A DNA stretch of 64,000 bases from CBDCXE01 sp965223725 [NCBI: Nitrospinota bacterium] (GTDB lineage: Bacteria; Nitrospinota_A; UBA7883). The position numbers were made by a program, and so were the translations under genes. Position 1 is the first letter of the stretch; every line of letters starts with the position of its first letter. Positions 17,313 to 27,063 of the stretch are shown piece after piece. The notes below the pieces were generated by a model. The model was given only the letters and a program-made list of their open reading frames with translations, did no database searches and was not told where the DNA came from. The stretch lies in assembly GCA_965223725.1 (NCBI GenBank), contig CBDCXE010000005.1, positions 687,984 through 751,983 of the forward strand, written 5' to 3'.

Positions 17313-18521
17313 TTACTGAATGAAGAATGAATCGATAATAATTACAGCATTGCCATTGACTATCCCTCCAGCGATATTCATCATCAACCTTTCGCCAGCT
17401 TTCATATCAATCTCTATCGTTTTTTTGTATGGAGTGATATAGTTGCCATCACCGGCGTCAGCTCGAGCGGGGTAAAACCCAGCCGTCACCCTATGATTGC
17501 CAGCTTCCATTAATTTATCGCAATAAACCATTTCGCCGTTTGGGTACAGCTTTTCATCGCCATCTATTGTTATAAAAACATCGCTGTCCACAACATCGTT
17601 AATTGCTTGATCGCCCAGGCCTGTATAGCCGTTCAGGCTGTCGTGATAAAAATAATCGACTTTATTACTTTTAAAATCATTAATGGAAAGCCTTGATATT
17701 TTCACTCCTCCCCTTTCGACCTTATTGTATGGAACGGTTATTCTGTGCTCAATGTCATGAATATTAAATTCGTCTGGCGACAGAATAAATTTGCGCCACA
17801 TCTGGCGTGGTTGAATCTCTTTCTGGGTCGCGGTGGCTTGTAATATCAGCTCCACACTATATCCATTTACCAGGTAGTGGCCGGTCACAAGGACATCCGC
17901 GCCCAGCCGCTCTTTTATTAGCTGGTTTGCAAGTTCGTCCAAGCTTCTTGATGTATTTGGGTGGTCTCCCCATACCACCTTGTGGACTCTTGCGCTATCG
18001 AGACATTTTATTTGTGGCCGCGCGCAGATGCGCCCACTGATTTCCTGATACAGCATATCGCCCATTGAGGTGCGGTTACCATATTGGTCGATGACATCCA
18101 GCGCCGCGATAGTGATAATATCTTGGCGCGTGGCAAATGTTTTCATCAAGCTTTTGATAAACGGAAGATATCGGTTTAGCTGTTCATCCAGTGGCAGCGC
18201 AAACGCCACATATCCCATGCCGGTTATCTCTTTTGTCAGTTCGACAACTTTACCGATCACAGAACCTTCAATAATCTGCGTCACCATGACCTGGCCCACC
18301 GGCTCCGGCAAAACCTTGCCATTTGTCGAACTGTGTATATTTAGCCGATCACCTTTAGCGACCAGGTTTTGATCAATGTGTAACTCAATAATTTCCCCCA
18401 TATCGAGAAATTCTGACCGGTCGATAGTGAAATCACCCACAATATTCACATTGGCGTTCGCGCTGGTCGAGAGTAGGACGAGAATGGAAGCGCAGAACAG
18501 AGCGTGAATAGTTGCCCGCAT
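17313..18521 (-). CDS. Secreted envelope protein of unknown family, last gene of the msh-like block
   Basis: 402 residues with a signal peptide (MRATIHALFCASILVLLSTS, cleavage near ANA). The N-terminal third resembles the small beta-barrel repeat of flagellar or pilus envelope proteins (PVGQVMVTQIIEGSVIGKVV). The middle third resembles CsgG/FlgO-like periplasmic domains (DMLYQEISGRIC, LIKERLGADVLVTGHYLV). The C-terminal third is beta-rich without a clear match. It begins five bases after the secretin stop, so it is translated with it. A role as a secretin-associated outer-membrane or periplasmic factor is inference from position and these weak resemblances. Confidence 0.55.
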   Translation of the reverse strand: MRATIHALFCASILVLLSTSANANVNIVGDFTIDRSEFLDMGEIIELHIDQNLVAKGDRLNIHSSTNGKVLPEPVGQVMVTQIIEGSVIGKVVELTKEITGMGYVAFALPLDEQLNRYLPFIKSLMKTFATRQDIITIAALDVIDQYGNRTSMGDMLYQEISGRICARPQIKCLDSARVHKVVWGDHPNTSRSLDELANQLIKERLGADVLVTGHYLVNGYSVELILQATATQKEIQPRQMWRKFILSPDEFNIHDIEHRITVPYNKVERGGVKISRLSINDFKSNKVDYFYHDSLNGYTGLGDQAINDVVDSDVFITIDGDEKLYPNGEMVYCDKLMEAGNHRVTAGFYPARADAGDGNYITPYKKTIEIDMKAGERLMMNIAGGIVNGNAVIIIDSFFIQ

Positions 18522-18526
18522 ATTAT

Positions 18527-20266
18527 TTACTTATCTACAATAGCAGGAGTGATAAAAACCAGCAGCTCTAACCGTTTATCGATGTTGCGCCTGTTTTTAA
18601 ACAGCCAACCAATACCAGGGATCTTGTGAAACCACGGGACACGATCCTGGAGCGTGCCATCCTCTTTTTCGAACATACCGCCCAGGGCCGCCGATCCGCC
18701 GTTCTCCACCACCACATTTGTAGATATCTCTTTTTTCTTGATCGCCGGTGTGCCCTGCACGCTCAATGTGTTATCGACTTCATCTTTTTTTACATTGATA
18801 TTGAGCCTGATTTTATCATCCTTCATTATCAGCGCCTTTACCGATAACGCTATCACCGCTTCCTTGAACCGCACATTCGGCCCTTTTTCAGCGGAGCTGG
18901 CCTGGTATGGGATCTCTTTGCCAGATTTAATTGAGGCCAAACCACCATTTACGGTCATGATCTTCGGGTTCGACAAAGTGCGGCTGACACCCTCCCGCTC
19001 CAGCGCGAACAGTTTCGCGTGCAAAAGTGTGGACCCTGTGACGCCACCCAGCGCAATACCAACCACTGCGCCTGCCGGATTGGCGACAACGTCACCAGTG
19101 TTCGGATCAACAGCGCTGTCTGGCGGCAGGGATACGACATCCGGCGAACCGTCGCCGCTGTTGGAGCCGCCAAATACGCCAATACCACTGGGAAAAGTCT
19201 GGTTAGTAGTCCTGTATACGTGGCCGCCCCACTGGATGCCAAGGTCGTCAATGGAGCTTCTTTGGATCTCAACAATTCTGGCTTCTATATAAACCTGCCT
19301 TGGCTTTACATCGATATCCTTGATCAGCTTCATGATTCGCTCCATCCTGTGCGGGTGCGCCTTTATGGTGATCATGTTTTCCGCGTCGTATAGCGCAAAG
19401 GTCAGCCCCGATCCGACTTCGCCAGCTATTTCGCTTTTATTTCCCTTTGTGTCGACACTTCCAGCCGCGCCATCCCCCAGATATTTTTCCTTGTCCTTTC
19501 TTTTCTCTTCTGTGCCATACAGCTCATTCAGGTAAGCCAACGCTTCCACAGGGTCGGCGTATCGAAACCGGTAACTGCGAATCGCAATGCCCACACCCTC
19601 TTCCGATGTTTTAGTCAGGGCAGACTCTATATTCTGTCGACGTTTCTGTTTGGTCAGCTCGATGTCTGTCTTGATATTGCTGATTCTCTGGCTTTGCAGT
19701 TTGGCAAAATAGTCGTATGTACTAATGATCACCGGGCTGCTTTTCGTTATTCCATGCGATATTTGGTTATTAGCGAATATATCGCGTCCATCCACAGACG
19801 CCACAAGACTGTTGGACCGTACCAGGGTCTCCAGCGCTTTGAACCAAGAAACATTATTCAGGGCCAAATCAACCGATTCGAAATTTTCTATACTGGGATG
19901 AATAATAAAGTTGATGCCGCCTGCTTCCGCCAAAGTTCTGATAGCCGTCGTCACAGATGTGCCCGATAGGTTAAGCGATATTTTATCGTCCGGCGCCGTG
20001 GTTTCATTCGATAGCGTCACCAGATCGACCTTGACTTTGGAGCGTTGCCCCGGTTTGGATGAATTTCCATCATCTATTACAGGCAGAGCAATTTCATCAG
20101 AGTCACGCTTCAGGTTAAACTCTGGGGGGATAGGACCAAATTGTTCATCGCCGACGCCTGTGGGCTCATATTTGATATCTGTAGATCCGCCTCGATCCAT
20201 ACCTGTCGCGCAAGACGCCAATACGCTTATAAAACACACCATCATCAAGATCTGAATTTGTTTCAT
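18527..20266 (-). CDS. mshL: MSHA-type pilus secretin (MshL/PilQ/GspD family)
   Basis: 579 residues. A lipoprotein signal (MMVCFISVLASC) is followed by a disordered linker, an STN/N-domain (VTTAIRTLAEAGGINFIIH), a further N-domain with a TEEKRKDKEKYLGDG insertion, and the secretin core beginning RQVYIEARIVEIQ. The family-typical end includes KIPGIGWLFKNRR then LLVFITPAIV. It forms the outer-membrane pore for a type IV pilus of MSHA type. Its start overlaps the upstream mshK-like stop as ATGA. Order and sizes match the mshI-J-K-L block of Vibrio, which favours MshL over GspD. Confidence 0.88.
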   Translation of the reverse strand: MKQIQILMMVCFISVLASCATGMDRGGSTDIKYEPTGVGDEQFGPIPPEFNLKRDSDEIALPVIDDGNSSKPGQRSKVKVDLVTLSNETTAPDDKISLNLSGTSVTTAIRTLAEAGGINFIIHPSIENFESVDLALNNVSWFKALETLVRSNSLVASVDGRDIFANNQISHGITKSSPVIISTYDYFAKLQSQRISNIKTDIELTKQKRRQNIESALTKTSEEGVGIAIRSYRFRYADPVEALAYLNELYGTEEKRKDKEKYLGDGAAGSVDTKGNKSEIAGEVGSGLTFALYDAENMITIKAHPHRMERIMKLIKDIDVKPRQVYIEARIVEIQRSSIDDLGIQWGGHVYRTTNQTFPSGIGVFGGSNSGDGSPDVVSLPPDSAVDPNTGDVVANPAGAVVGIALGGVTGSTLLHAKLFALEREGVSRTLSNPKIMTVNGGLASIKSGKEIPYQASSAEKGPNVRFKEAVIALSVKALIMKDDKIRLNINVKKDEVDNTLSVQGTPAIKKKEISTNVVVENGGSAALGGMFEKEDGTLQDRVPWFHKIPGIGWLFKNRRNIDKRLELLVFITPAIVDK

Positions 20267-20562
20267 TTGGCGCGCTTTTTAAGTTTGTATACGACTTTTT
20301 TTGTTCCATCGCAGGCTTCCACAGCGCTTAAACTTATATCTGTAATTATGTATCTTCCCAACTTCTCCCCCAGCTCATACGCTTTCCCTCCAATGACTGC
20401 TACCCTTTTGTTACCGGAGACCAGGACCATGGTCAGCTCCGGTTTCCCACTATTCCTGTCGCTATTTGACCGGACTTTTGCATGGTCACCGGCTTCTGCG
20501 GTCATAGCATATTCTGCAGATAAAACAAGTGTCACGGCTATAGTCAGCTTCATAAAAATCAT
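20263..20562 (-). CDS. mshK: MshK-like periplasmic pilus assembly protein
   Basis: 99 residues with a signal peptide or N-terminal anchor (MKLTIAVTLVLSAEYAMTA) and one small beta domain. The pattern LTMVLVSGNKRVAVIGGKAY then GEKLGRYIITDIS is typical of MshK/PilP/GspC-like domains that link the inner-membrane platform to the secretin. It lies four bases after the PilO-like gene and overlaps the secretin gene start. Assignment rests mostly on position between PilO-like and secretin genes. ATG codons at 20562 and 20553 are both possible starts. Confidence 0.65.
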   Translation of the reverse strand: MIFMKLTIAVTLVLSAEYAMTAEAGDHAKVRSNSDRNSGKPELTMVLVSGNKRVAVIGGKAYELGEKLGRYIITDISLSAVEACDGTKKVVYKLKKRAK

Positions 20563-20565
20563 TTT

Positions 20566-21144
20566 CTATACACTCGAATGCAACTCCAGAAGTAAAGTGG
20601 TGGTCGGTTTCGAATCGCCTGCTGTTGGATTTGCGGTCATCGTCATTTGCTGCATTTGTACATTTATCGGTAATGTAACCAGCTCCGCTATGAATTCAGC
20701 TGATGAAAAGTAATCGGACTGGAAAGAGATATTTATGACAGATTTTCTAACTGGTTTTGTCAGTTTATTGTCAGAGTTTACTGTTTCATTTTTTATGCTG
20801 GTCGAAACATTCAGCACCGCTACCTTTCCACTTTTTGTTTCAATAAAAGAAAAAAACGATTTCAGCTTATCGTCTATGGTTAATAGGTTGCTCTGTTGTA
20901 TCTGGTCCTGAATTGAATTATACCGATCAGTTTCATCTTTTAGACTCGATTTGTATGGAGCGATATCCACCAGGTATGCGGATAATTCTGTGATTCTGTT
21001 TTTCAATGTTGAGATATTAGATTTCCTCTCTCTGATCTTGGCCACTGCAGGGGAAATGACAAAAAATTCAGCAGATGCATATATACCCAGCAGCAATGCA
21101 ACGGTAATCAATGCTATTTCACGACTATTCATATTCACTTTCAT
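20566..21144 (-). CDS. mshJ: MshJ/PilO-like inner-membrane pilus platform protein
   Basis: 192 residues: a short cytoplasmic tail, one transmembrane segment (IALITVALLLGIYASAEFFV, about 10-30), a coiled-coil region (VAKIRERKSNISTLKNRITE onward) and a ferredoxin-like periplasmic domain (VINISFQSDYFSSAEFIAEL). This is the PilO/GspM/MshJ architecture. It would pair with the PilN-like part of the upstream gene. The gap to that gene is 8 bases. No defect is seen. Confidence 0.75.
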   Translation of the reverse strand: MKVNMNSREIALITVALLLGIYASAEFFVISPAVAKIRERKSNISTLKNRITELSAYLVDIAPYKSSLKDETDRYNSIQDQIQQSNLLTIDDKLKSFFSFIETKSGKVAVLNVSTSIKNETVNSDNKLTKPVRKSVINISFQSDYFSSAEFIAELVTLPINVQMQQMTMTANPTAGDSKPTTTLLLELHSSV

Positions 21145-21152
21145 AACTTTGG

Positions 21153-22745
21153 TTAATGCGTGAAAGCGGATGGAGCGTCTGCTGAGCTTGCCATTTTGAG
21201 CGGGCTATGCTCCAGGTTTGCTAATATTTCAAATGTCATCGTATCGAGACTTTTGTTGATCGTCTTATCTTTACTGACTGACCTGATGGTCACAGAATTA
21301 AAAGCAGGGGAAGTTGATAATTTGTAAAAAAGCTTATTCAAAGCGGCCAGCTTTTCTGTTTCAGTTTGCCGAATAATTCCTTTAAACCGTATTCCAGGCT
21401 GAACGATACTGCCCCCGGCATTGGCAAAGTCTATGGACCAGCTGGTTAATGCAATATTCGCCGGAAAACTGGCTGCTACATTGTTGAATATAAATTTCCA
21501 GTCATAAGAATCAGCTTTATTTGCCAATATGTCCAGGTTTGATGATAGTCCCGCCCTTCGCTGTTCCACATTTTTCAATTCAGCCAGGATAGTATCACGA
21601 TATTTATACCGGGATTCCAAAAAGGATACGTCATGTTGCAGTTTTGTGATGGTTCCGTTTAGCTTGTTTAGCTTTGTATCGATAAGTTTATTTGCCAATA
21701 TAAAGTTTAGTAACAGCAAAACCAAAAGGGTGAGGAATACCAGGTTTTGGCGCAAAACGCCAGAGCCAGAGCGTGCCCTGGATGATGATAGATGAACTGT
21801 TTGACCTCTATCAATGGCAACCCCCACCAAAGGAGCAAAGGCCGATCCTCTCTCCAGCAGCCCCTCCGATACAGAAGGATCTACATTAATGTTGCTTCCT
21901 AAAGGGTTGTATACATAGGCTATGCACTTTTCATGATCCATCATATGCTTTTTAATGACGCTGTTTAGCTCACCCTCACCCAATATATAGCAGTGATCAA
22001 TTCTCGAAAGGTCAAACCTTGATTTCACATAATCGATAAAGCGGGTCAGCTCTAGCTGAAACTTTTTAATCGCCATTTTGTCATCGGCGCCATTTGCCCC
22101 CAACCGCTATCTCACGTAAAAACAGAGGGACGCCATTTTCATACAGATAGAACCCGGCGCCAGCGCCAACAACATGGATAAACAAATTACGTGATTCTGT
22201 CTCAATTTCGGCGCTCTGTTTCATCAACGCTGTAATAGATGCGGGGATAGTCGAGAACCCGGCATGCTCGAAACCAGCCTCTTCAACTATCGCTTTGCGA
22301 CGCCCTGACTCTTCCTCAGATATAACACTGAACATTGCGCGCTGATGGTTTTCCTGCAACCCCTTACCCAATGTCCATAAATCATACTCGGCGTGAGACA
22401 ACGGAAACGGAAGGGAACTTTCCTCCATATATTTTACAGACGATAAAGCGTCTTTATCTGGCATATAAGGAAACTCAACAAACTTGTTAACGATTCCTGG
22501 GCCCCTTACAAGCTCTAACACAGATGTTTTGTTGATCCAATATGTGACGCTCTATGCTCGTGATAAACAGAGGCGAGCGCTTTTTGAATATCATCAGAAT
22601 TGCCGTTAATATGCTGTTCTGATAACGATTTTATGACAAATTGCGATCCATTTTTCTCTACACAGACAGATCGGATATAATCGGCGTCCACTTCAATAGC
22701 ACAGGAATGCGTTATCTTACGGTGTTTAAAAAGATTGCGCACCAT
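21153..22745 (-). pseudogene. mshI: MshI-like PilM-PilN fusion protein, interrupted by two frameshifts
   Basis: Three consecutive frames read as one protein of about 530 residues. The PilM-like actin fold runs CAIEVDADYIRSVCVEKNG, then SVLELVRGPGIVNKFVEFPY, FIHVVGAGAGFYLYENG, and a RIDHCYILGEGE end. A PilN-like part follows, with one membrane segment (VFLTLLVLLLLNFILANKLI), a coiled coil and a periplasmic domain. The breaks lie near 22525-22540 and at the C5 run 22097-22101; deleting one base of that run restores REIAVGANGADDK. MshI in Vibrio has this fused architecture. Both breaks look like homopolymer sequence errors in a region full of them, so the gene is probably intact in the organism. 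Confidence 0.7.
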
Positions 22746-23090
22746 CTCCCCCAGATCAATAACTTAAAGTTAATCGGTCCAATGGCTTTTGCAGCCAAGT
22801 TTGATAATTACCAACCAAATGAGATCGCAAATACAAAATTTTATGGTTATTTATACCATGCCCTGTCGTAGTATATTACTTCTGGTCATTTATTACAACG
22901 TAATTTAACACTGCTGTAATTAATTTTTACATTTACACTACGCTTGTCGTAGTCCGGCAGGGTGTTCATTACATTATTTTTTTAAATTTATCGTAGCCGG
23001 TATGCAAAATATTTCGATATTTTGTATAATGGACAGCAGGTAAGCAGTGCAGGCAATGATTGTTTAATTTTTTTTTGGGAGGCGCAACTT
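22746..23090. promoter_or_regulatory. Divergent intergenic region with a perfect hairpin palindrome
   Basis: About 345 bases without a gene, AT-rich, between the msh-like block (minus) and a TPR gene (plus). At 23005-23024 is CAAAATATTTCGATATTTTG, perfect 8-base arms around TTCG, running directly into TATAAT at 23025-23030, about 60 bases before the TPR start. A convincing -35 box is not seen. The motif TCGTAG occurs three times (near 22866, 22947 and 22991), the middle copy inside the inverted repeat ACTACG/CGTAGT (22937-22953). These look like regulator sites for one or both genes. Confidence 0.45.
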
Positions 23091-23447
23091 ATGCGTTACA
23101 TTTTTAGCCTACTGGTCATTACCCCTCTTCTTGTTGCATCCTTAGCAATAGCTAATGGAGATGAGCTCCTTGCCACTCCTGAAGGGGCTGAAGAAGCATT
23201 ATCAAGCGTACTTGCAGACGGGGCCAAGGCTCATGCCGCCGGTGACCATACAAAGGCCATCGAGCATTTCACCAAAGCGGTGACAGACCACCCGAAAGTG
23301 GCCGAAGCACATTACAACCTTGCTGTGGCCCTTCATGGCACTGGTGACCATACCGCTGCCGCAGAGCATTTCAAACATGCGCTGGAGCTGGGTAAGGATA
23401 ATCCGATGATCACAGATTCAAAACTGTTAAAGGCTCATATGAAGTAA
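23091..23447 (+). CDS. Secreted small tetratricopeptide-repeat protein
   Basis: 118 residues from the ATG at 23091, chosen for its GGGAGG ribosome site and the signal peptide that follows (MRYIFSLLVITPLLVASLAI, cleavage near ANG). The mature part holds two TPR units: AHAAGDHTKAIEHFTKAVTD with AHYNLAVALHGTG, and DHTAAAEHFKHALELGKDN. It is a periplasmic protein-interaction module with no recognisable enzyme domain. It stands alone between a promoter-like region and a clear terminator, so it is a single-gene transcript. The frame is intact. Confidence 0.8.
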   Translation: MRYIFSLLVITPLLVASLAIANGDELLATPEGAEEALSSVLADGAKAHAAGDHTKAIEHFTKAVTDHPKVAEAHYNLAVALHGTGDHTAAAEHFKHALELGKDNPMITDSKLLKAHMK

Positions 23448-23478
23448 AAGTTTATCGCTATAACAGGCGAGTTCACAT

Positions 23479-23514
23479 AAAAACCCCGTTATCAGACGAT
23501 GGCGGGGTTTTTTT
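23479..23514 (+). terminator. Rho-independent terminator after the TPR gene
   Basis: Stem ACCCCG (23483-23488) with CGGGGT (23503-23508), extended by flanking A and T runs, followed by TTTTTTT. It lies 32 bases after the TPR stop. Because A runs precede it, it could also stop the convergent transporter gene. Confidence 0.9.
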
Positions 23515-23533
23515 ATGGGTCAATATATCTTCT

Positions 23534-24211
23534 TTAAGCGATAATCCAGAATGCGCCGACGCATATAGTCAAGGCTGAGCATCCACTCAAAAATCCACGA
23601 TAGCTAACATACCCACCCTCGGCAAGCTTACCTGCAGACATGCCTATGAGCGTGGCGAATCCGGTCATAGCGGCTATGGTGCCGATACCGAAAAAGAGCA
23701 GGTAGAATGCTGACGAGATCAAAGTTGGAAGGGCAAGGGCCGGCAGAACCCCTAAAATATGCGCCCCGCCAGCAAAGCCGTGAAGCACACCCACTGCGAA
23801 AGCGGCATGGGTGTGCTGATGTGTTATCAGCACTTTTTCATTATCCTCGCTGATATGGGCATGGGTGTGGCTATGTGAAGAGTCGTCATGGGTATGATGG
23901 TGCTCATGCACATTATTGGAGAAAGCTTTTTTGATCCCCCACAACCCGATCGCTATCAACGTTATACCAACAACTGTTTCCGCATGGGTCGATACCATCT
24001 CGACATTTATATATTCACGGAGGGCAATCGCCATGGCTCCTACACTGATGGCGCCGAATGAGTGCCCGATACCCCAACGAAAACCGACAGCCCATTTCTT
24101 CTGACCGTCCGCGGCAAGGGGCGCTACTGCGGCAATATGATCTGGCCCAATGAGTGTATGGACCAGCCCGGCGAGAAGACCGGCCATTGAGGCAATAACT
24201 ATAGTTTCCAC
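23534..24211 (-). CDS. NicO/UreH-type nickel or cobalt transporter-like membrane protein
   Basis: 225 residues with about six hydrophobic segments. The first carries HTLIGPDHIAAV, the His/Asp motif typical of nickel/cobalt transporters of the NicO/UreH/RcnA superfamily, and RWGIGHSFGAI follows. A cytoplasmic or periplasmic loop at about 100-130 is very His-rich (HEHHHTHDDSSHSHTHAH), fitting metal binding. The second half has GVLHGFAGGAHILGVLPAL. Transport direction and metal are not decided by sequence: uptake for Ni enzymes or efflux are both known. No urease or hydrogenase genes are near. Confidence 0.8.
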   Translation of the reverse strand: METIVIASMAGLLAGLVHTLIGPDHIAAVAPLAADGQKKWAVGFRWGIGHSFGAISVGAMAIALREYINVEMVSTHAETVVGITLIAIGLWGIKKAFSNNVHEHHHTHDDSSHSHTHAHISEDNEKVLITHQHTHAAFAVGVLHGFAGGAHILGVLPALALPTLISSAFYLLFFGIGTIAAMTGFATLIGMSAGKLAEGGYVSYRGFLSGCSALTICVGAFWIIA

Positions 24212-24260
24212 AATTAATATTTTATCACGGAATGATCAAACCTGGATCAATGTTACCAAT

Positions 24261-25216
24261 TTAGTCTGCCGCCAGACAGAGTTTATCAAGTGTGTGGATG
24301 AGATCATCAGCGCTAAGCTTGTTGGTCCAGGTATCCGCGCCGACACTTTTGCATTTCAAAATCATCTTCTCATTTATCAGTGACGAAAAAATAACCACTG
24401 GTATCGCGTTGAGCCCATTGTTTTCTTTGATAGACCTGCACAATGTCAGACCATCCATTTTCGGCATTTCGATATCGGTCACCACTGCGCCCAGATATTC
24501 GGCCATAGGTTTCCCGTTTTGCATGGCGACTGCTAATCTGCCGCAGATTTCATCATATGCGTCTTGTCCGTTATCAAACATCACCAGGTTGGTATAACCT
24601 GCCGCTGCCATGGCCTTTTTCAGGCTGGCTCGAACAATCTTCGAATCCTCTGCAACGATTAGTTTTTACATCTTCCCGTACGGTACATTTTTTAACAGCG
24701 ATTTCCGCCTGACCACTATCCGGGTTGCTGTAGATAAGGCTCGATTGCGGAAAAACATCCACCACCACATGTTCCATATCGACCACTAATACATTGGTGT
24801 TGTCAATCGTTATAGATGAATTAATGCTGGCGCCGAAATGATCTATCAGTGGTGAAAGCGGTGATATATCTTGCCAGGAACATCGGTAAATCTGCCCTAC
24901 CCCATCCACCAGAAACCCGTACACCTTTTCATTGAACTCACATATCAATATCACAGGCCGCTGGTTTTCACGTTCGACCCGGTCAAAGCCCAGGTGCGTT
25001 ACCAGGTCAATTATCTGAATTGTAGAATCGCGCAATAGAAGTGTTCCCAGTATCGAAGGAGCGCTGTCCGGCAGTTTGGTAACAGACTCCGGCTTGAACT
25101 GGATAATTTCCCTGAGTTTGGCGATATTGACACCAAAACTTTGCGCGGCCAAGGAAAAATTCGATGATCTCGACTTCGTTTGTACCGCTTTCCAGCAATA
25201 TCTTTGAACTTTTCAC
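24261..25216 (-). CDS. cheV: CheV chemotaxis coupling protein (CheW + receiver), two frameshifts in the sequence
   Basis: Reconstructed over about 318 residues from the GTG at 25216 (AGGGTGAT site upstream). The start KSSKILLESGTNEVEIIEF is the CheV signature. The CheW domain continues as QSFGVNIAKLREIIQ in a second frame, and the receiver follows in a third (LIVAEDSKIVRASLKKAM, Asp in AVVTDIEMPKMDG, then PVVIFSSLI). The breaks are at A5 25155-25159 and T5 24663-24667; removing one base in each restores a full CheV. It couples chemoreceptors to CheA with adaptation through phosphorylation. Most likely intact in vivo. Other chemotaxis genes are not in the window. Confidence 0.85.
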
Positions 25217-25267
25217 AATCAATCACCCTTAGGCCATGCCTTTTATTATAGCATGCCTATAGTATAG

Positions 25268-26288
25268 TTAGGTTGTAACGCGCAACCCGGTATGCGCGAC
25301 TTTGAAAGGTAAACGCTTGCATACCCTGGATTGCTCAACAGCCTTTGTCACATCTTCATGATAATCCCTGGGCGCAACTATAATAAAACAGCCGCCACCA
25401 CCTGCTCCACACACCTTGCCCGCGCTGGCGCCCGCTTGACCGGCGGATTCAATAGCATTTTCTATCTCCGGGGTTGTCATGGCCGGGAAGAGTTTCCGGC
25501 GGGCATTCCATTCATTGGCAATCGTCCACGAAAATTTCTCCGCATCCAACGCTTTCAACGCCTCGGCGCATTCCAGCGCGCATTCCAGATATTCTGCCGA
25601 ACAATCGCATCGCTTTACGATCTTTGTCGATCACTCGCTTGAACATCTCCCCAATTATTGATTCCTGAATTGCGTGATTTGCCGGAATAAAAAAAGCAGT
25701 ATGTTATTTTCCAAAAATTTACCGGCTCGCGATATTTTTTCCCGTTTCATCCCGCCGGGTGGAAAATGAAAAGCGCCAACAGAGCCATAAACCGCCGCGC
25801 CATAATCTTGTAGTCCGGTGGGTATGCCCAGCAGGCCCGCTTCGATATCCTTGGCTATATCGATGATTTTTTCTTTTGATAATGTTCTGTTTTGTATATT
25901 TGGCCAAAGCGCCGCACAGCGCAATATTCAACGTCGACGACCCTGCCAACCCGGCCCCGGCTGGCGCGCCGGAGCGTGTGATGATTTCCACACCAGAGTT
26001 ATCTTTTATAAAATATTGAACAAGCCGGCTCAACAACCCGAGGGAATGGTTATGCTTCACTTTATCGATTGAGCCAAACAGGACAGTTTTGTTCTGATCC
26101 TGCGACTTCAGGACAATCTGGCGCCCTTTGAGCCCTCTGATATGAACATTTGCCTTGATAGATATGGCTGCATTGATTGTCACAGCGTTGTCGAACATCA
26201 GGTTCAACGGCCAGATATCCAGGGTGCCGCCTGCCAGATCTATCCTGGTCGGCGCTGTGGCAATAACGGATCGGGTTGAGTTACCCAT
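25268..26288 (-). CDS. GHMP sugar kinase (heptose/fucose kinase type), several frameshifts in the sequence
   Basis: About 340 residues from the ATG at 26288, which overlaps the upstream rluB-type stop. It begins VIATAPTRIDLAGGTLDIWP, has the GHMP ATP loop SGAPAGAGLAGSSTLNIALC, then IEAGLLGIPTGLQDYGAAVY, YSGKSRNSGINNW, EYLECALECAEALKALDAE, and the C-terminal GKVCGAGGGGCFIIV. This matches D-glycero-D-manno-heptose-7-phosphate or related sugar-1-kinases. Breaks lie at T6 25867-25872, A7 25689-25695, C4 25649-25652 and near 25597. All are homopolymers, so I treat them as sequence errors. The presence of gmhB and a heptosyltransferase in the window favours a heptose role, but this is inference. 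Confidence 0.7.
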
Positions 26289-27063
26289 CAATGGCCTGTC
26301 GATTTCATCAGTTTTTTCACCAGGTCGACCGGTACATGCCGCGACTCGCCCGGCTTCAATGCGCCAAGCTTTATCGGCCCAATGCTCACCCTTCGAAGTT
26401 TAAGCACCGGGTGCCCCAGGGTCTCGCACAATCGTCTGATATGCCGTTTTTACCTTCCGTCAATACAACCTTCAGCCAGGCGTTGTTTTTCGTGGTTTCT
26501 ATCACGCTCACCGATTCGGCCCGCAGCTTGATCCTGCCCAGGGTAATACCAGAGACCATTTTGCCCAGCGTTTTGCCATCCGGCACATTTCGAACCTTCA
26601 CATGATATATCCGCTCCACCTTCCGTTTGGGCGACAGCGCCGCCTGGCAGAAATCGCCATCATTGGTGAGTAATAACAGCCCTTCCGACATTATATCGAG
26701 CCGGCCGACCGGGTAGACGTTGAATAGGTCTTGGGAATCATGTCCATCACCGTCACCCTGCCCTTCTCATCAAACCGGGTGGTCACCACACCCTTCGGTT
26801 TGTTCATCATCAGGTATGCGCGGGGTGTGGAGGACTCGACAGGTTTGCCATCAACGGTTATTTTTGTCGTTTTCCGGGTCGGCAAACGCGACTTTGGTGG
26901 TGACCTTTTTACCGTTCAAACGGACCCGCCCCTCTTCTATGGCTCGTTCCGCCCCTCTCAGGCTCAGCTCGCCAGACCTTGCAATTATTTTATGTATACG
27001 GACGGCGCCGCTTCCTTCGCCAGTATCAGGCGCCCTCTTTTTCTTCATCGAAGGGTTCTTCAT
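26288..27063 (-). CDS. 23S/16S rRNA pseudouridine synthase (RluB/RsuA family), frameshifts in the sequence
   Basis: About 258 residues when three frames are joined. An N-terminal S4 domain (VRIHKIIARSGELSLRGAER, GRVRLNGKKV) is followed by PRAYLMMNKPKGVVTTRFDE and the catalytic motif VYPVGRLDIMSEGLLLLTND. Then come KVERIYHVKVRNVPDGKTL, RHIRRLCETLGHPVLKLRR, and the end VKKLMKSTGH. Breaks are at T5 26861-26865, near 26725-26735, and T5 26447-26451. The Asp in GRLD is present. The start is uncertain among ATG 27117, 27063 and 27048. RluB is more likely than RsuA because of the scpA-scpB context seen in many genomes. Confidence 0.8.

Noticed and set aside
22746-22870. Sigma-54 promoter upstream of the msh-like block
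   Set aside because: TTGGCTGCAAAAGC on the minus strand has eight, not ten, bases between the GG and GC elements.
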